Positions 45,665-54,581 of a DNA stretch of 64,000 nucleotides are shown piece after piece. The notes beneath the pieces were generated by a model. It ran no database searches and was not told the origin of the DNA. It worked only from the letters and a program-made list of their open reading frames with translations. The position numbers were made by a program, and so were the translations under genes. Source of the stretch: Holophagales bacterium UBA2201 (GTDB taxonomy: Bacteria; Acidobacteriota; Thermoanaerobaculia; UBA2201). Each line of letters begins with the position of its first letter. The stretch's first letter is position 1. The DNA is taken from contig DCUZ01000073.1 in NCBI GenBank assembly GCA_002327305.1, forward strand, positions 3,034-67,033. Reading direction: 5' to 3'.

Positions 45665-48600
45665 TCACCGGTTGCAGTAGCTGTCGGCCGTGCGCACCAC
45701 CGGGCCCGTGGCGAAGCCCAGGGGCCCCTCGGCCGCAAAACCGTTGTCGCCGGTCACCAGGAAGAAGAGGGCGGGGGCTTCGCCCGTCAGTCCGGCATCC
45801 AGGTCCACGCCGGTCAGGGTGAGCATCCCTTCCGCGTCGGGGCCCGTCCATCCGGACAGCGAACACAACGCGTCCCCTTCGGCGGGATTGGTGACCAGGA
45901 ACGGCGCCGTGGCGGCCGTCTTGGAGACATAGACCTGATAATGCGAGGCCCCCACTTCCTCGAACCGAAGGTCCACGAGGGCGGGGTCGGTGTTCTTGGC
46001 CGCCTTCAGCCGATGGTCCGGAATGCCGGAAACTTCCGGAGGGGCGGCCGCGGCGCAGGTGCCGGCCGCAACGTCGGAGCAGTCCCATCCGCCGCCGGGA
46101 GGCGTGTAATTGATGCGAAGGATGGGTTGGTAGGCCGGATTGGTCGTGTAGTCGTTGGAGGCGAACTGATAGGTCCGTTCACCTTGGTTGTTTTCGGTGT
46201 TGTCCTGGAGCATGAGTCCGTGGTTGGCGACTGCGCCGTCGTGCCAGTTTTGCACCAGCGTTGCGAGGCCGGTCCAGATCTTCCACCCGGTCGTGATCCC
46301 GGCTGCTATTGATGACTGGACCGTGGCGTTATAATTAGCGCTCATGTTCGTCCAGGTGGCGCCTGTCTCCGTCCAAGCGGTACTCAGATAATGGACATTC
46401 AGCGTTCGGGTGTCCGAGGCCGCCGCCGTGCAGTACAGTTCCAGTTGGGCCGTGTTAATGGTGGATCCGGCCGGAATGGAGGAGAGGTCGAAATTAAGCA
46501 GCGCCCTCCGGTTCCTTTGCGTGCCCTGTTGGCGCAAACTCGTGACATACAGAGTGGAGGCTGTACCGTAGTTGGTGCTCGAGCTGTCCTGCTGGATATA
46601 GGTGTCGGCAATCGAGGGCTGGATGGCCAAATCAACGGGCGTTCCTCCCCCAAGGTTCTCTCCCACGGTGGCGCTGAACGCGTCGGATTCATTCGCCCCG
46701 GCCGGGGTCAGCTCGGTGCAGGTCTTGGTGACGATGTCGAAGCCGATGTCGGTTCCGCATCCAAAGGACGCCTCAAAGTCGTCGTCAATGACGAATTCGA
46801 AGGTATAGACCGCGGTTCCGCCGACGGCCATGGCGCCGTAGAGGCCCGGATTGTTGCACACGGTGATCCCGTTGCCGGCCAGTTGCGCCGTGACGGCGGT
46901 GGCCCCGGCGTCGCCCGTGTTGCGCAGGGTCACCACGACGCTGTATTTCTCGCCCGGTTCGGCGTTCCCGTCGCCGTCGCCGGTGATCTGGGCCGGCACA
47001 CCGTGCGAGAGATAGACGATGTTCGGAAGGCAGACGGTTGTGGTGGTGGAACAGGCCCCGTTGGCGCTGGTTCCGCAGGCGTTCTTGGCCTTGATATAGT
47101 AGCTGTATTGCGCATTCCCGGTCAGGCCGGTGTTGGTGTAGGTGGTGGCGCCGCCGGTGGTGGAGACGACCTGCGTCGCGCCGGTGCAGTTCGCGCCCGG
47201 GTTGCGCCACACCTCGTAGTCGGAAGCGCCGGAGACGGCGCTCCAGCTCAGGGCCACGCTGGTGCAGCCGGGGGTCAGCGCCGGGGCGCCGGGCGCGGCG
47301 GGAGTGGCGAGCGTGGTGGTGGTGGCGCAGGCCCCGTTGGCGCTGGTTCCGCAGGCGTTCTTGGCCTTGATGAAGTAACTGTATTGCGTGCCGGTGGTCA
47401 GGCCGGTGTTGGTGTAGGTGGTGGCGCCGCCGGTGGTGGAGACGACCTGCGTCGCACCGGTGCAGTTCGCGCCCGGGTTGCGCCACACCTCGTAGTCGGA
47501 GGCGCCGGAGACGGCGCTCCAGCTCAGGGCCACGCTGGTGCAGGAGGGGGTGAGGGCGGGGGCGGCGGGGGCCGTCGGAACGGCCAGGCGCACGCCGGCG
47601 TCGCAGGCGCTGGCGGGGCCGGCGCACGAACCGTTCAACGCCACGACCCAGTACTGGTAGGAGGTCCCGGCCACGGCGCTGGCGTCGGTATACGGGCTGG
47701 TAACGCCGGTGAAGGTGTTCTGGGCCGTGCCGCAGACTGTGCCGCGCAGGACATTGTAACCGGTGGCGCCGGAGGCGGTGTTCCAAGTCACCTGCACGTC
47801 GGTGCACCGGCTGTCGGTGGCCGCTACGCCCGTGGGGGCGGCGGGGGTGGCGAGGCGGGTGGCGGTGCGGCAATTGCTGTAGGCCGATTCGTTGACACCG
47901 CCGCCGTCGCAGGCGCCCTTGATGACATAGGCGTATTGGGTCCCGCCCACGGCGGAAGTATCGGCATACGTGGTGCCGGTGACGGGGCCGGCGATCTTGG
48001 CATAGGTCCCGCCGCAGGTTCCCTCCTTGCGGTAGACATTGTAGGAAAGGGTGGTGCCGGTTCCGGCGGACCAGGCCAGGTTCACGCCGCTGCAGTCCCC
48101 GGCGGCGGCGGTGAGGTTCGGGGCTCCCGGGGCGGTGCAGGTGCCGCACTGATCGAATTTGAAGGAGGCGATGTTTGTGGCGCTGTTGTTCGCCCCCTCT
48201 TCGTACATCCCGAAGAACCAGAAGGTGCAGTCGTCCGCCGGATCAACGCCCATGCCGGCATAGTCGCCCCAGCGGTCATAGGTGCTCTGGTAGCTGGTGC
48301 CGGCCTGGATGGTGTTGTCGACGGAGGAGAGGGTGCCGAGGGTGTCGGTGGAGAGGCGTCCGGCGTAGTAGGCCCCCGCGTAGGAGGAACCGCTGGTGCG
48401 GGTATAGCCCAGGGCGATGTTGCCGCTTCCGTCCATCGCCACGCTGGTGACGCCCCGGTGGTAGGCGTCGTTGGCCAGGACCCCCTCCTGGTACTTGGTC
48501 CAGTTACCGCTTCCGGGAGGGGTGCGGCGCAGTTCGAACCAGTGGACGGCGGACTGGTTGGTGCCGTCCACGTCCTCCACGAATCCCCCCACGAGGGTCT

Positions 48601-49753
48601 CGTGCGTGGACCAGTTGCGGTATTGCAGGGGGAAATGGATGGGCTCGCGGATGGGGTCCAGCAGGCGCGTGGTCCCCGACTGAGGCATACAGCCGAACTG
48701 GGTGGTGCCGCACACCGTCTGGTCCCAATCGGTCAACTGGGCGCTCGTCAGCTGGGTGAACGAGCCGGTGGGGGTGGAGCCCCAGGTGACCTTGAACTCC
48801 CAGATCTCCATCAGGTCGCAGTTGGTGCAGGTGCCGCCGTGGATCTCGGTGTCCCGGGGGCGGAGGAAGAAGCCGCCGGAAGAGGAGGGCGGCAGGGTGG
48901 CGCCGGCGTGGTTGGCGGGCATCGTCAATTGGAAGCCCCAGCCCGAAAGACCGGTGACGGTGAATGAGAGGAGCCGGGCCGTCTGGCCGGCCAGCATCTT
49001 GTCGCGTTCGAGGGCGATGACATAGCCGCCGTTGTTGGCCCCCACGAAATAGGCGCTATTGTCGGCCGCGGGCCAGACGCCGTAGTGGGGGTAGTCCTGG
49101 TCGGTTCCTGGGGGGTTGAAAGGGTAATAGTAATAGGTGCCGGTAGGATCGGGCGAGGTGGAAACATAGACACAGAGGTTGTCGATGGAGGAGTCGAATT
49201 CGCTGATCAACCACCGGTCAGCGGCCCGGTCGTAGAGGATGATGGGGTCGCAGTAGCCGTTGGTGCAGGGGGAGGCGGTGGCCAGAGTTTCCATGGACTT
49301 GTTGGCCAGGAGGGTTGCGCCGGTCTTGTCGAGGACCCGGACCACCGACCCGCTGCTGCCGTTGACTCCCTGAACCACATGGTTGGGCCCCACATCCCCG
49401 GTGGGATCCGGGGGGGGGACGCCGTAGTCGAGCCCTTTGACGTTGACGATGGTGGTCCCAAAGGCCTTCTGGGTCCTGGAGTCGGCGGGTTGGGCCTCCG
49501 ACTGCAGTTTGGCGAGAGGGTTGTCGTGAGGCGGGAAATCCAGTTCCGGGACGAAAATGCCGTGGGTGTCCCTCTGCTTCCCTTCGATGCTCATCAGGTT
49601 TTCCATGTCGGGAGTGTCGGGCAGATCCCGCAGGGCTGGGGTGATGGACGGCACCACGGGTTCGGAAACATAGACGGGCTCGTCGGCTGTTGCCGGGAAC
49701 GCTCCCGTCATCAGGAAGAACACGGCGAGGATAATCGATGGACGAAACGGCAT
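45665..49753 (-). CDS. giant secreted protein: propeller-like N-domain, four FN3 repeats, DNRLRE domain (module A)
   Basis: 1362 residues from ATG 49753 (TTAAGGAG upstream); signal peptide about 1-24. About 60-540 is a conserved domain beginning PDPTGDVGPNHVVQGVNG and CDPIILYDRAADRWLISEF, shared with 50300-54568. Four fibronectin III-like domains follow (about 540-905); the last two are nearly identical. Next come a GDGDGNAEPGE...NTGDAGA domain (about 920-1030) and a DNRLRE-type domain (about 1040-1210; NRRALLNFDLSSIPAGSTINTAQLELY). The C-terminus ends with ALFFLVTGDNG...GPLGFATG. Probably displayed on or released from the cell; adhesion or glycan binding is inference. Confidence 0.85.
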   Translation of the reverse strand: MPFRPSIILAVFFLMTGAFPATADEPVYVSEPVVPSITPALRDLPDTPDMENLMSIEGKQRDTHGIFVPELDFPPHDNPLAKLQSEAQPADSRTQKAFGTTIVNVKGLDYGVPPPDPTGDVGPNHVVQGVNGSSGSVVRVLDKTGATLLANKSMETLATASPCTNGYCDPIILYDRAADRWLISEFDSSIDNLCVYVSTSPDPTGTYYYYPFNPPGTDQDYPHYGVWPAADNSAYFVGANNGGYVIALERDKMLAGQTARLLSFTVTGLSGWGFQLTMPANHAGATLPPSSSGGFFLRPRDTEIHGGTCTNCDLMEIWEFKVTWGSTPTGSFTQLTSAQLTDWDQTVCGTTQFGCMPQSGTTRLLDPIREPIHFPLQYRNWSTHETLVGGFVEDVDGTNQSAVHWFELRRTPPGSGNWTKYQEGVLANDAYHRGVTSVAMDGSGNIALGYTRTSGSSYAGAYYAGRLSTDTLGTLSSVDNTIQAGTSYQSTYDRWGDYAGMGVDPADDCTFWFFGMYEEGANNSATNIASFKFDQCGTCTAPGAPNLTAAAGDCSGVNLAWSAGTGTTLSYNVYRKEGTCGGTYAKIAGPVTGTTYADTSAVGGTQYAYVIKGACDGGGVNESAYSNCRTATRLATPAAPTGVAATDSRCTDVQVTWNTASGATGYNVLRGTVCGTAQNTFTGVTSPYTDASAVAGTSYQYWVVALNGSCAGPASACDAGVRLAVPTAPAAPALTPSCTSVALSWSAVSGASDYEVWRNPGANCTGATQVVSTTGGATTYTNTGLTTGTQYSYFIKAKNACGTSANGACATTTTLATPAAPGAPALTPGCTSVALSWSAVSGASDYEVWRNPGANCTGATQVVSTTGGATTYTNTGLTGNAQYSYYIKAKNACGTSANGACSTTTTVCLPNIVYLSHGVPAQITGDGDGNAEPGEKYSVVVTLRNTGDAGATAVTAQLAGNGITVCNNPGLYGAMAVGGTAVYTFEFVIDDDFEASFGCGTDIGFDIVTKTCTELTPAGANESDAFSATVGENLGGGTPVDLAIQPSIADTYIQQDSSSTNYGTASTLYVTSLRQQGTQRNRRALLNFDLSSIPAGSTINTAQLELYCTAAASDTRTLNVHYLSTAWTETGATWTNMSANYNATVQSSIAAGITTGWKIWTGLATLVQNWHDGAVANHGLMLQDNTENNQGERTYQFASNDYTTNPAYQPILRINYTPPGGGWDCSDVAAGTCAAAAPPEVSGIPDHRLKAAKNTDPALVDLRFEEVGASHYQVYVSKTAATAPFLVTNPAEGDALCSLSGWTGPDAEGMLTLTGVDLDAGLTGEAPALFFLVTGDNGFAAEGPLGFATGPVVRTADSYCNR

Positions 49754-49768
49754 TTTACACTCCTTAAC

Positions 49769-49791
49769 AATCAGGCGATATCTGCCTGATT
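49769..49791 (-). promoter_or_regulatory. 8-bp inverted repeat, candidate operator of module A
   Basis: AATCAGGC-N7-GCCTGATT between the predicted transcription start (about 49813) and the ribosome-binding site. The N7 core GATATCT is itself nearly symmetric. Dyad size suits a dimeric repressor; a translational hairpin is the alternative. Confidence 0.5.
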
Positions 49792-49819
49792 GCAAATGAA
49801 CTTTGCGTAATCAATTGAA

Positions 49820-49849
49820 AGGGTAGCACTAAATGATATCTTATGTCAA
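49820..49849 (-). promoter_or_regulatory. promoter TTGACA-N18-TACCCT of module A
   Basis: Minus strand -35 (49849-49844) and -10 (49825-49820) with TGC just before it. Set in the most AT-rich intergenic stretch of the window. Confidence 0.6.
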
Positions 49850-49859
49850 GGATGTATTA

Positions 49860-50200
49860 TGATTGTTGAAGGGTGTTTAGGAATTTCATGGATTTGGAGG
49901 CGCCGGGGGCAAGCTTTGTGTGATCGTTCTCCGGGTGGAGCACTTTCGCGCTTATCGTTCGGCCAACGCCTTCAGGAACGATTCATTTTGATGGAGTCGC
50001 TGAGGGCTTCGTAATAGTACTCCGACTTGCAGGAGCGGCCGAACGCCTGGCTGTGTCGCTGGCGGTGCCGGACCGGAGCAGGTCACCGCCTTTGGACCTG
50101 GCTTTGATTTTCAGAGAAAGGTCGCCCTGACAGGAGGAGGTCTCCATGACGAACAACCCATTATTTTCCAGCAGTTTTTATGGAAGTACCGGGTGGTTGG
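49860..50200. other. intergenic DNA without a supported gene
   Basis: The first part is AT-rich promoter-distal DNA. A minus-strand ORF of 54 codons (49983-50147) exists, and another frame reads GRSCKSEYYYEALSDSIK. Neither has a ribosome-binding site and conserved family together. It may be a decayed coding fragment between the two surface-protein modules. Confidence 0.4.
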
Positions 50201-50202
50201 CC

Positions 50203-50260
50203 CTTGTCTCATTCGCCCGTTGAGACAAGCAATTGCCCCCGCCGATGGTCCGGCGGGGGC
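50203..50260 (-). terminator. two consecutive hairpins after module B
   Basis: Inner hairpin GCCCCCGCCG-N6-CGGCGGGGGC (50235-50260) is 40 nt beyond the stop of 50300-54568. Outer hairpin CTTGTCTCA-N9-TGAGACAAG (50203-50229) lies next. They probably end the module B transcript. Confidence 0.65.
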
Positions 50261-50299
50261 AGGGGCGTTCGGGAGGAGCGGGGGGGGGCGCAGCGCCTG

Positions 50300-53200
50300 C
50301 TAACAGGGGCCTGAGGAGTTGAGGACGCGGGGGCCGGTGGAGGCGGCGCCGAAGGGGCCCGATCCGCCGGAGCCCTCGCCGCGGATGAGATACCAGTAGA
50401 AGCCGCCGCTCACCCCTGAGGGATCGTCGGCGGAGAGGTCCACCGAGGTCTGGTCGGGAGCGGGGGTGGTGGCGCGGAGGCAGGCATCGGGGACGCCGTC
50501 CACCAGGAGGGATGGCAGGTCGGCCGGGACGCCGCGAAAGACGCTGTAGCCGTTGGTCGCCTTGGGGTCGGCCGCCCAGGCCAGCGCCCCGCCCGTCCAA
50601 TGGGCGGTCTGCACCGCCGCCGGGTAGGGGGCGCCGGTGACGCAGGGGTTGTCCACGATGCCGGTGACCTTGACGTTGTCCAGTTCCCAGTACCAGTCGT
50701 CCTGCGCCACATAGCGGAAGCGCACCTTGCAGTTGGTCTGCCCGGCGTAGGGGAGCAGATTGAGGGTGCCGTGATTGTAAAGCGAGGTGGTGCCCGTGGT
50801 GGCCGTGTAGGTGATCAGGTTGGTCCAGGATGGCGTCTGGTCCGACATGAAGTCCACGTAGCCGTACTCGTCGGGGGTGCTATAGACGTAGAAATAATGG
50901 TCGTATTCCAGGTTGGCCGATGAGGCGCCGGCCGGGAGGTTGAAGGCCGGCGTGATCAACCACTCGTCCTGGTTTTCGACCGGGCTGTAGTTGACCCGGG
51001 CGATGTAACCGTAGGAACCGCCCTTGTTATAGCGGTACCAATCGTTGGTATTCCAGGTTCCCGGGATGCTTCCGTGGTCCTCGATCGTCCACCCGGCGGG
51101 CGGATTGTCGCCATAGGTGCCCCAGGCGCCCTCGAAGTTCTCCAGCGCCAGGGCGGTGAAGGGCCCCCCGCCGCTTCCCGTGGGGGCGCCGGAGCGCTCC
51201 ACGGTGTTGGTCTCCTCAATTCCGTTCTGGACGGTGACGGCGCGGGTCTTGTAGTAGTAGGGGGTCCCGCTTTCGAGAGAGTCGGTGTCCTGGTAGGTGG
51301 TGCCGGTGACCCCGGCGGCGATGCGGTTGCCGATGGCCGGCGTAAAGCCGGGCGAGGTGTCGCGGTAGACATTGTAGGTGACGCCCCCCGGGCAGGGGGT
51401 CGTGCCGGCGTCCCAGTCCAGGTCGAGGGTGCAGGTGGCCTCGCCGGGGTTGGTGACGGAGCCCAGTCCGACGAAGGTGGGCTCGGCCTGCCAGGTGATC
51501 TGCGTGGGGAGGGCGTCCGACATGGCGGAGGAACAGCCCGACCCCTTGATATGGCAGTTGTAGAGGTGCGTCCCGGTGTCGTTGGCGCTGTAGGTGGAGG
51601 CCGTGGCTCCGCCGATGGGGTTGAGGCCGTCGTACCACTGATAGGTCATTCCCACGCCGCCGGTGGGGCTGGCACTCAGGAGTTGGGCCGTCCCCGCGCA
51701 CAGCGTCAGCGGCCCGTCCGGGATGACGCTCACAAGAGAGGGGTTGTTGGCACAGGATGAGCCGGTGGAGCAGGGCACGGGAACGAACCCAGTGACGAGC
51801 ACGTTGTCCACCATCCAGTACCAGCCATAGGTCCCCGTGTATCGGAACCGGACCTTGACCTGGGCGGCCGTGCCCGCCAGGGCTGTGATGTCCAGCGTCC
51901 TGTGGCTGGCCGTCGAGGAGGTTCCTACGGTCGTTGTCCAAGAGGTATGGGTCGTCCAGGTGCTCCCGTTGTTGTTGGACACATCGATGTAGGCCACGCT
52001 GCCGCTGTAGTGATAGTAGTAGGTGTCGAACTCCAGCGTCACCGTGGACGCTCCCGTGCAGTCAAAGGCCGGCGTGATCAGGCTATCATCCTGCGAGACC
52101 CCGCTTCCATCCCTGTCGCTGTCGATGATCTCGATGGGGGCGGTCATCCCGGCGGGGATGGTCCTCCCGCCAGGATTGAGCGTCGTCCACCGTTGCGTGC
52201 CGGTGCCGCCGTTCGCGATCGTCCAGCCCGCGGGAGGGTCGCCGGTCCCAAAGGCCTCGTCGATGTAGGTCTGGGGCCCCCCGCCGGGCCCGAAGGGGGC
52301 ACCACTCTCCTCATGAGTGTTGGCCTCCTCGAAGCCGTTGACGCTGTCCACCGAGCGGACCACGTAGTAATAGGTGGTGCCGCTCGCGAGATTGTCCAGG
52401 TCCTGGTAGGTGGTTCCGGTGACGCCCGCGGCGATGCGGTTGCCCTCCCCGGGGGTGAAGCCGGAGGTAGTGGAGCGGTAGATGTTGTAGGTGACCGAAC
52501 CGGAGCAGTTGGAGGTGCCTGAGCTCCAGGAGAGGTTGAGGATGCAGGTGGCGGAAGCCGGGTTGATTACGCTCGCAATGCCGGCGAAAGTCGGGGACAG
52601 GGTGCACGCGCCTGTGGCGAGGGCGTTGACCTCGCTGGAGGTGGGGGAGGTGCAGGCCGCGCCGTCGTTGGACTTGACGACATAGTAATAGCGGGTCCCG
52701 CCGGAGACGGTGCCGTCCGTGTAGATGTAGGTGGGGCTGTTGTCGTCCGCAACCTCGGCGATCTGCTCGTAGGGGCCGCCCGCTGTGGTGGAACGGTACA
52801 CCCAATACCGTGTGATGGTGGAGGTGGCGGAGTCGTTCCACGAAATGTTGATCTCGTTGTCGCCGGGGACCCAGGCCGATGCCGTCGGGGCCGGCGGGAC
52901 GGCGAGACAGCCGCAGGCGTCGAACTTGAAGGCGGCGATCTTGGTCTGGCCGCTTCCGCCGTATTCGGTGACGAACCAGAAGGTGCAGCCGTCGGAGGGA
53001 TCCACACCGATGCCGGCGTAGTCGCCCCACCGCTCGTTGTTGGTCTTGGAGGTGGAGGCGTCCTGGATCACATACTCGTAGTAGGGCATGGTCCCCAGGG
53101 GGTCGGTGGCGAGGCGTCCGGCGTAGTAGATGGAAGGGTAGTAGGGGGCGAGCGAACCCGTGCGGGTATATCCGACGGCGATGTTGCCGGAGGAGTCCAT

Positions 53201-54568
53201 GGCGGCCGAGCACACGGAGCGGTTGATGGTGTTGGACCCGGAGGTGGTGGCCAGGACCCCCTCCTGGTGGGAGACCCAGGCGCCGCTTCCGGTCTTGCGC
53301 ATTTCAAACCAGTGGACCCCGGCTCGGTCACTGCCGACGTCCTCGGCGAAGCACCCGACGAGGGTCTGATAGTCTCCCCAGTTGCGGTATTGGAGGGGGA
53401 AGTGGAGGGGCTCGCGGATGGGGTCAATCTTCTGGCTTGTCCCGGGTTGGGGCATACAGTTCCAATTGCCGGAACTTCCGCAGAGGGTGTGGTCGTACTC
53501 GGCGATCTTGATGTCCGGCAGCTTGGTCATGACGGAGTTGCCCGGCGTGGCCCAGTCCACCAGGACGGAATAGATCTCCATGATGTCGCACGGTTCCGGG
53601 GAACACGATTTGCCGGTATGGATCTCGGTGTCCACGGGGCGGAGGAAGTAGCCCGGCTGGTTGCCGGCGGGAGGAAGCCCGTCCCCCTCGTGTCCGCCCG
53701 GAAGGAAGAGCTGAAAGCCGAAGGCCGACAGGGAGGGGGGGGTGAACTTCATGAAGGTGGCGGGAAGGCCCTGGAGCATCTTGGCCCGGTCCAGGGCCAC
53801 CAGGTCCCTTCCGCCGCTTCCCGCGTTGAGGCCGATGAGGTAGGAGCCCTCCAGGTACTGGCCGTCGCCGTTGGTGTCAAGGGGCCAGACGCCGTATTTG
53901 GGATAATCGGGAGTACCGGTCTCCACGTTCAGGAACTGGTAGGCGTACCAGGTTCCCGTGGGATCGGGTGTGGTGGAGACATAGACGCACAGATGGCCGC
54001 CACTGGAGGGGAACTCGCTCAAGATCCACCGGTCGGCGGCCTCGTCGTAGTTGACGATGGGGTCGCAGTAACCGGTGTTGCAAGGCGAGCCGCTTGCGAG
54101 GGAGTCGAGCTCGAAGTGGGCCTGCTGGGTCCCGCTTTTGTTGAAGATGCGGGCGATGGAGGTGCCGCCGCTGTTGGATCCCTGAACGAAGTGGTTCGGG
54201 CCCACGTCGCCGGTGGTGTCGGGGGGGGAGGAGGAGGACTGGTACCCCGCGAAGTTGAGGATGGGGGTGCCGAAGGCCAGCGCCTGGGGCGGGTCGGGGG
54301 CGGGGGCGCGGTCCTGCAGGTCGATGAGGGGATTGTAAAAGGGCTTGCCGTCCTGGCTGGGGCCGGAAAAACCGTAGTCCTGCCGCCTCGCCGCCTCAGG
54401 GCCGTAAGGGGTCCACGATTCGTCTATCGGGGGGAGGTCGCGGACGGCGGTGCTGATGGTCGGGGCGAACGGTTCGCTCACATAGGTGGGGCCGCTGTCG
54501 GCGCCGAGCCACGCGGCGCACGCCAAGGCGAGGCAGATCACAAATGTGCGGAATACCGGATGGTTCAT
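50300..54568 (-). CDS. giant secreted protein: propeller-like N-domain, FN3 and MAM-like domains (module B)
   Basis: 1422 residues from ATG 54568 (ACAGGAGG upstream); signal peptide about 1-24. The N-domain to about 555 is paralogous to the 45665 protein: PDTTGDVGPNHFVQGSN, CDPIVNYDEAADRWILSEFPS and RWGDYAGIGVDPSDGCTFWF. Next come FN3 units (about 558-760), a MAM / choice-of-anchor-J-like domain (EAFGTGDPPAGWTIANGGTGTQRW), an Ig-like segment (about 940-1025), another FN3 and a second MAM-like domain (about 1130-1320). The closing domain is FYWYLIRGEGSGGSGPFGAASTG. It lacks the DNRLRE domain of module A. Follows the HEAT gene by 13 nt: one operon. Confidence 0.85.
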   Translation of the reverse strand: MNHPVFRTFVICLALACAAWLGADSGPTYVSEPFAPTISTAVRDLPPIDESWTPYGPEAARRQDYGFSGPSQDGKPFYNPLIDLQDRAPAPDPPQALAFGTPILNFAGYQSSSSPPDTTGDVGPNHFVQGSNSGGTSIARIFNKSGTQQAHFELDSLASGSPCNTGYCDPIVNYDEAADRWILSEFPSSGGHLCVYVSTTPDPTGTWYAYQFLNVETGTPDYPKYGVWPLDTNGDGQYLEGSYLIGLNAGSGGRDLVALDRAKMLQGLPATFMKFTPPSLSAFGFQLFLPGGHEGDGLPPAGNQPGYFLRPVDTEIHTGKSCSPEPCDIMEIYSVLVDWATPGNSVMTKLPDIKIAEYDHTLCGSSGNWNCMPQPGTSQKIDPIREPLHFPLQYRNWGDYQTLVGCFAEDVGSDRAGVHWFEMRKTGSGAWVSHQEGVLATTSGSNTINRSVCSAAMDSSGNIAVGYTRTGSLAPYYPSIYYAGRLATDPLGTMPYYEYVIQDASTSKTNNERWGDYAGIGVDPSDGCTFWFVTEYGGSGQTKIAAFKFDACGCLAVPPAPTASAWVPGDNEINISWNDSATSTITRYWVYRSTTAGGPYEQIAEVADDNSPTYIYTDGTVSGGTRYYYVVKSNDGAACTSPTSSEVNALATGACTLSPTFAGIASVINPASATCILNLSWSSGTSNCSGSVTYNIYRSTTSGFTPGEGNRIAAGVTGTTYQDLDNLASGTTYYYVVRSVDSVNGFEEANTHEESGAPFGPGGGPQTYIDEAFGTGDPPAGWTIANGGTGTQRWTTLNPGGRTIPAGMTAPIEIIDSDRDGSGVSQDDSLITPAFDCTGASTVTLEFDTYYYHYSGSVAYIDVSNNNGSTWTTHTSWTTTVGTSSTASHRTLDITALAGTAAQVKVRFRYTGTYGWYWMVDNVLVTGFVPVPCSTGSSCANNPSLVSVIPDGPLTLCAGTAQLLSASPTGGVGMTYQWYDGLNPIGGATASTYSANDTGTHLYNCHIKGSGCSSAMSDALPTQITWQAEPTFVGLGSVTNPGEATCTLDLDWDAGTTPCPGGVTYNVYRDTSPGFTPAIGNRIAAGVTGTTYQDTDSLESGTPYYYKTRAVTVQNGIEETNTVERSGAPTGSGGGPFTALALENFEGAWGTYGDNPPAGWTIEDHGSIPGTWNTNDWYRYNKGGSYGYIARVNYSPVENQDEWLITPAFNLPAGASSANLEYDHYFYVYSTPDEYGYVDFMSDQTPSWTNLITYTATTGTTSLYNHGTLNLLPYAGQTNCKVRFRYVAQDDWYWELDNVKVTGIVDNPCVTGAPYPAAVQTAHWTGGALAWAADPKATNGYSVFRGVPADLPSLLVDGVPDACLRATTPAPDQTSVDLSADDPSGVSGGFYWYLIRGEGSGGSGPFGAASTGPRVLNSSGPC

Positions 54569-54581
54569 GATCCCTCCTGTG

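Noticed and set aside
46391..48967. 858-codon plus-strand ORF with Gly-rich repeats
   Set aside because: The Gly/Ala repeats are the antisense of the fibronectin III repeats in the minus-strand surface protein.
49983..50147. 54-codon minus-strand ORF between the two surface-protein modules
   Set aside because: No recognisable domain and no clear promoter; a competing frame looks equally protein-like. Kept only as a possible decayed fragment.
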